NCBI GenBank assembly: GCA_017410265.1
Contig: JAFQRC010000003.1
Location: forward strand, 124,001 to 188,000
Origin: Ruminococcus sp.
GTDB taxonomy: Bacteria > Bacillota > Clostridia > Oscillospirales > Acutalibacteraceae
Length of the DNA: 64,000 nt
Direction of reading: 5' to 3'
Shown here in pieces: positions 61,574 to 64,000 of the stretch. The notes below the pieces were generated by a model that saw only the letters and a list, made by a program, of their open reading frames with translations, ran no database searches and had not been told where the DNA came from. Position 1 is the stretch's first letter; the number at the start of each line of letters is the position of its first letter. Both the position numbers and the translations under genes were made by a program.

Positions 61574-61590
61574 GTGGTTTTTGCATATTT
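61564..61590. promoter_or_regulatory. Operator-like inverted repeat over the -35 box
   Basis: AAATATGCAA, 7-base spacer, TTGCATATTT: perfect 10-base arms. Confidence 0.7.
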
Positions 61591-61789
61591 ATTCAACTTT
61601 TAGCGATTATGCCAAGTAAGAAGTTTCTTTTTAGTGCAACAGTATCAAAAATCACCATCAAATATGCATTTTCTAGTGAATATATGCATTTTTAGATATA
61701 AAGCGAAATGGTATAAAAACCGAAATCAACTCTCAAACATATGCATATATAAGCATATTTATGCATATGTAATATCTAATATGCAAAAA

Positions 61790-61815
61790 GTGGAGAACAA
61801 AAACCTGTCCTCCAC
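61790..61815 (-). terminator. Terminator of the second amino-acid ABC operon
   Basis: 10-bp GTGGAGAACA stem (one mismatch), 6-base loop, CTTTTTG on the minus strand. Confidence 0.8.
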
Positions 61816-61827
61816 ATAAAACTTATC

Positions 61828-62607
61828 TTACTGGGAAAAAGCGTTTAAGAACGCACTGAGTCTTTCGGTCTTAGGGTTATCAAGAATATCAGGTGTGCCC
61901 TGTTCTGCGATAACTCCCTCGTCCATAAAGATGATTTTGTCGGATACTTCGTGAGCAAAATTCATTTCGTGAGTAACAATAACCATAGTGCAATCGCCGT
62001 CCTTTAATGAACGGATAACCTTTAGCACCTCTCCTGTAAGCTCAGGGTCAAGTGCAGATGTAGGCTCATCAAAGCACAAAATCTTCGGGTTCAGCGCAAG
62101 CGCTCTGGCAATAGCCACACGCTGTTGCTGACCACCACTGAGCTGACACGGGTACATATCTATACGCGGTGTCATACCAACTCTTTCTATAAGCTTCTTT
62201 GCGTTTTCTTCAATCTCAGCGTAGATTTCTTTTTTACTAACACGGAAATCCGGTCTGTCTTTAGCTAGTAACTTCGGAGCAAGACAAACATTGTCAAGCA
62301 CCGTATACTGCGGAAACAGGTTGAAATTCTGGAACACTAAGCCGAAATTGAGCTGGCGTTTTCTAAGCTCTGAAGAACCCACACGCTTTTGCTCATCGGC
62401 ATCGAAAACACAGTTGCCGTCAACAAACACCTTGCCTTTTTCAGCTGTTTCCAAAAAAGTCATACAGCGAAGCAGGGTTGTTTTTCCGCTACCTGATGAG
62501 CCGATGATTGAAAGCACCTCGCCTTTGTTAAGTTCAAAGTCGATACCCTTGAGAACTTCAATTTTACCGAACTTTTTATTTATTCCTTTGACTTCTAACA
62601 TTGCCAT
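61828..62607 (-). CDS. Second polar amino-acid ABC transporter ATP-binding protein
   Basis: 259 residues. Walker [11 protein letters not shown]-loop [10 protein letters not shown], signature LSGGQQQR, Walker [24 protein letters not shown]. It differs from the first system's ATPase by an insertion ([20 protein letters not shown]) before the signature. Start set at ATG 62607 behind AGGAG, directly after the permease stop; the longer reading is the wrong frame of the permease. Confidence 0.93.
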   Translation of the reverse strand: MAMLEVKGINKKFGKIEVLKGIDFELNKGEVLSIIGSSGSGKTTLLRCMTFLETAEKGKVFVDGNCVFDADEQKRVGSSELRKRQLNFGLVFQNFNLFPQYTVLDNVCLAPKLLAKDRPDFRVSKKEIYAEIEENAKKLIERVGMTPRIDMYPCQLSGGQQQRVAIARALALNPKILCFDEPTSALDPELTGEVLKVIRSLKDGDCTMVIVTHEMNFAHEVSDKIIFMDEGVIAEQGTPDILDNPKTERLSAFLNAFSQ

Positions 62608-62611
62608 AGTC

Positions 62612-63307
62612 TTAACTCCTGAAATAGTCGAGCTTTTTCTCGATAAATCCGAACAGTAGAGTAAGCACTCCACAGAAAATCAGGTAGAACGCACCTGTGT
62701 AGAACAACGGCCAGATAAGACCTTCCGCCTTGATAAAGCGTTCACCCGCGTAAATAATCTCGTAAACTGCGATGATTCGTGCTAAAGATGTATCTTTGAC
62801 CAGAGTGATGATTTCGTTACTCATCGGTGGCACGATGCGTTTGATAACCTGAAGCAGGGTTACTTTGAAGAAAAGCTGTGACTTCTTCATACCGAGCACC
62901 TGTCCTGCTTCACGCTGTCCGACAGGAATGCCCTCAATACCGCCTCTGTAAATCTCGGAAAAATAGCAGGCGTAGTTGATAACAAACGCTACAAGCACAG
63001 CAATAAAACGGTCAAATACTGTCCAGCCTGCAAGCCAGGTGATTATCATAGACGGGTTATCAATACCCTGTGCCCACTGTCCGACAAGACCCGGACCGTA
63101 GTAGATAACTATCATCTGGAGCATCAGCGGAGTACCTCTGATACACCATACAAACACCTTGCACACAGCTTTTAGCGGCTTGAATTTACTCATAGAGCCA
63201 AAGCTGATGATAAGACCCAGAGGGAGTGCGAAAACCAGTGTGAGTGCAAACAGCTCACAGGTAGTGCCAAAACCCTTGAGCAGGTTTAGTGTTACTTCCC
63301 AGAACAT
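62612..63307 (-). CDS. Second polar amino-acid ABC transporter permease
   Basis: 231 residues, five helices, EAA loop [25 protein letters not shown]. Follows the binding-protein gene after an 85-base gap with a hairpin. Four bases separate its stop from the ATPase start. Confidence 0.93.
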   Translation of the reverse strand: MFWEVTLNLLKGFGTTCELFALTLVFALPLGLIISFGSMSKFKPLKAVCKVFVWCIRGTPLMLQMIVIYYGPGLVGQWAQGIDNPSMIITWLAGWTVFDRFIAVLVAFVINYACYFSEIYRGGIEGIPVGQREAGQVLGMKKSQLFFKVTLLQVIKRIVPPMSNEIITLVKDTSLARIIAVYEIIYAGERFIKAEGLIWPLFYTGAFYLIFCGVLTLLFGFIEKKLDYFRS

Positions 63308-63330
63308 AAATTTTCCTTCCTAATCAGTAA

Positions 63331-63363
63331 GCAAAGCCGACGGCAGAATACCGTCAGCTTTGC
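63331..63363 (-). terminator. Intercistronic hairpin between second binding protein and permease
   Basis: 13-bp stem (GCAAAGC-x-GACGG, one mismatch), 7-base loop, no T-run. Same position as the hairpin in the first system. Confidence 0.65.
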
Positions 63364-63392
63364 GATAAATCAATATGTAAATTCTTATAAAA

Positions 63393-64000
63393 TTACTTTA
63401 CAAGTGCGAGCTCGTATTTCTGAGCAAGTGCTTCTAATGTGCCGTTGCCGATGAGACCTGACATAATCTCGTTGATTTTTGCAGTGAGGTCAGAATCTTT
63501 TCTGCAAGCGATACCGTACTGCTCTGTGTTGAGCTTGAATGCCTGTGTGAGGTTTTCGTAGCTTGTGCCCTCGCCTGTCATAGCGTTTGCCATTGTGATA
63601 TCGATTACGCAAGCGTCAGAAGAACCTGAAGCAACCTCGAGTAAAGCATCAGACTGAGCTTTTACAGCTGTGTAGTTTGCCCAGTTATTCTCAGCGATTA
63701 CAGCCTCACCAGCTGAACCAGCTTCAGCAGCGAAAGAAAGCTCAGCGATATCTTCAACAGCTGTGTACTTAGCAGCGTTATCTGCTGTCATAACAACAAC
63801 CTGAGCATTCTCTACATATGGGTTAGAAACAGAAGCGTTGAGTGTAGCTTCCTCTGTGATTGTCATACCGTTCCAGATACAGTCAATTGACTTTGAGTCA
63901 AGCTCTAAGAACTTGTTATCCCAGTTAATCTCAACAAACTCAACCTCAACGCCGAGCTGTGCAGCTACTGCCTGAGCAAACTCGGTGTCAAAACCTGTCC
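63393..64000 (-). CDS. Amino-acid ABC transporter substrate-binding protein, N terminus outside the window
   Basis: About 202 C-terminal residues. The frame is open from the window edge: TGFDTEFAQAVAAQLGVEVE, INWDNKFLELDSKSID, CIWNGMTITEE, then EAGSAGEAVIAE and the final helix of SBP_bac_3. A start at ATG 63866 would cut the domain in half and is rejected. Signal/lipobox region lies beyond 64000. Second transporter operon, ending at 61790. Confidence 0.92.
   Translation of the reverse strand, partial: TGFDTEFAQAVAAQLGVEVEFVEINWDNKFLELDSKSIDCIWNGMTITEEATLNASVSNPYVENAQVVVMTADNAAKYTAVEDIAELSFAAEAGSAGEAVIAENNWANYTAVKAQSDALLEVASGSSDACVIDITMANAMTGEGTSYENLTQAFKLNTEQYGIACRKDSDLTAKINEIMSGLIGNGTLEALAQKYELALVK

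Larger units (their letters stand above)
61497..61827. other. Regulatory region with eight ATGCA/TGCAT motifs
   Basis: 331 bases without a gene. Motif copies begin near 61567, 61582, 61663, 61683, 61740, 61752, 61760 and 61779. They include a perfect 10-base inverted repeat around the -35 box (61564-61590), a pair exactly 20 bases apart (61662, 61682), and a nearly perfect 18-base palindrome (61740-61757). The far end holds the terminator of the next operon. Confidence 0.75.

Noticed and set aside
1..64000. CRISPR arrays, transposases, integrases, rRNA genes
   Set aside because: None seen: no regular repeat-spacer pattern, no DDE or tyrosine recombinase motifs, no rRNA sequence.

Overview
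The window looks like chromosome from a strictly anaerobic, spore-forming, low-GC gut Firmicute of the Clostridia, most like the Ruminococcaceae/Oscillospiraceae. The evidence is sporulation genes (yqfC, yqfD, ylbJ, cotJC), ferrous iron uptake (feoAB), an S-box (SAM-I) riboswitch on metK, selenium-dependent molybdenum hydroxylase genes, and secreted proteins carrying dockerin modules. The species assignment is inference; there is no 16S gene here.

Layout. 0-4.4 kb (minus strand): the 5' end of a secreted leucine-rich-repeat protein, an unknown membrane protein, and a tandem pair of D,D-carboxypeptidase-fold proteins with damaged catalytic motifs. 4.5-17 kb: core genes (metallophosphoesterase, recG, fakA/yloV, ymdB, yqfCD, ylbJ, asnB, PAP2 phosphatase, two PfkB-type sugar kinases). 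17-29.2 kb: the main metabolic locus. A minus-strand run of nine genes (three-subunit xanthine dehydrogenase, ModE-like regulator, yqeC, yqeB, selD, a selenium-cluster class V aminotransferase, mnmA) lies divergent from mocA and a fused selenium-dependent xanthine dehydrogenase. Together they would make, charge and use a molybdopterin cofactor with labile selenium to oxidise purines. 29-41.5 kb: two transporters from back-to-back promoters, an orphan MazF, riboswitch-controlled metK, a free-standing NrdD-tail-like protein, a NusG-II/Gx transporter pair, the feo operon with four copies of one palindrome, an ECF sigma/anti-sigma pair, cotJC and a MATE exporter.

41.6-56.6 kb is an accessory region. 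It starts at an intact tRNA-Leu(UAG). A 58-bp exact copy of the tRNA 3' end plus its terminator lies 13.8 kb further on, as expected of an island inserted at a tRNA gene, although no integrase is present. Inside are a small acidic repeat protein, a 1977-residue fibro-slime surface protein, and three secreted dockerin proteins (LRR, cysteine amidase-like, GH25 lysozyme); the last two share almost identical modular tails. The right edge holds a frameshifted remnant of the giant gene with its promoter still recognisable, and a dockerin gene that has lost its start.

56.7-64 kb (minus strand): a hemolysin III/DegV pair, an HTH membrane protein, and two complete or near-complete polar amino-acid ABC transporters. 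Both have a hairpin between the binding-protein and permease genes. The promoter region of the first carries a dense cluster of ATGCA/TGCAT motifs.

All family names come from motif recognition by eye; no database search was run.
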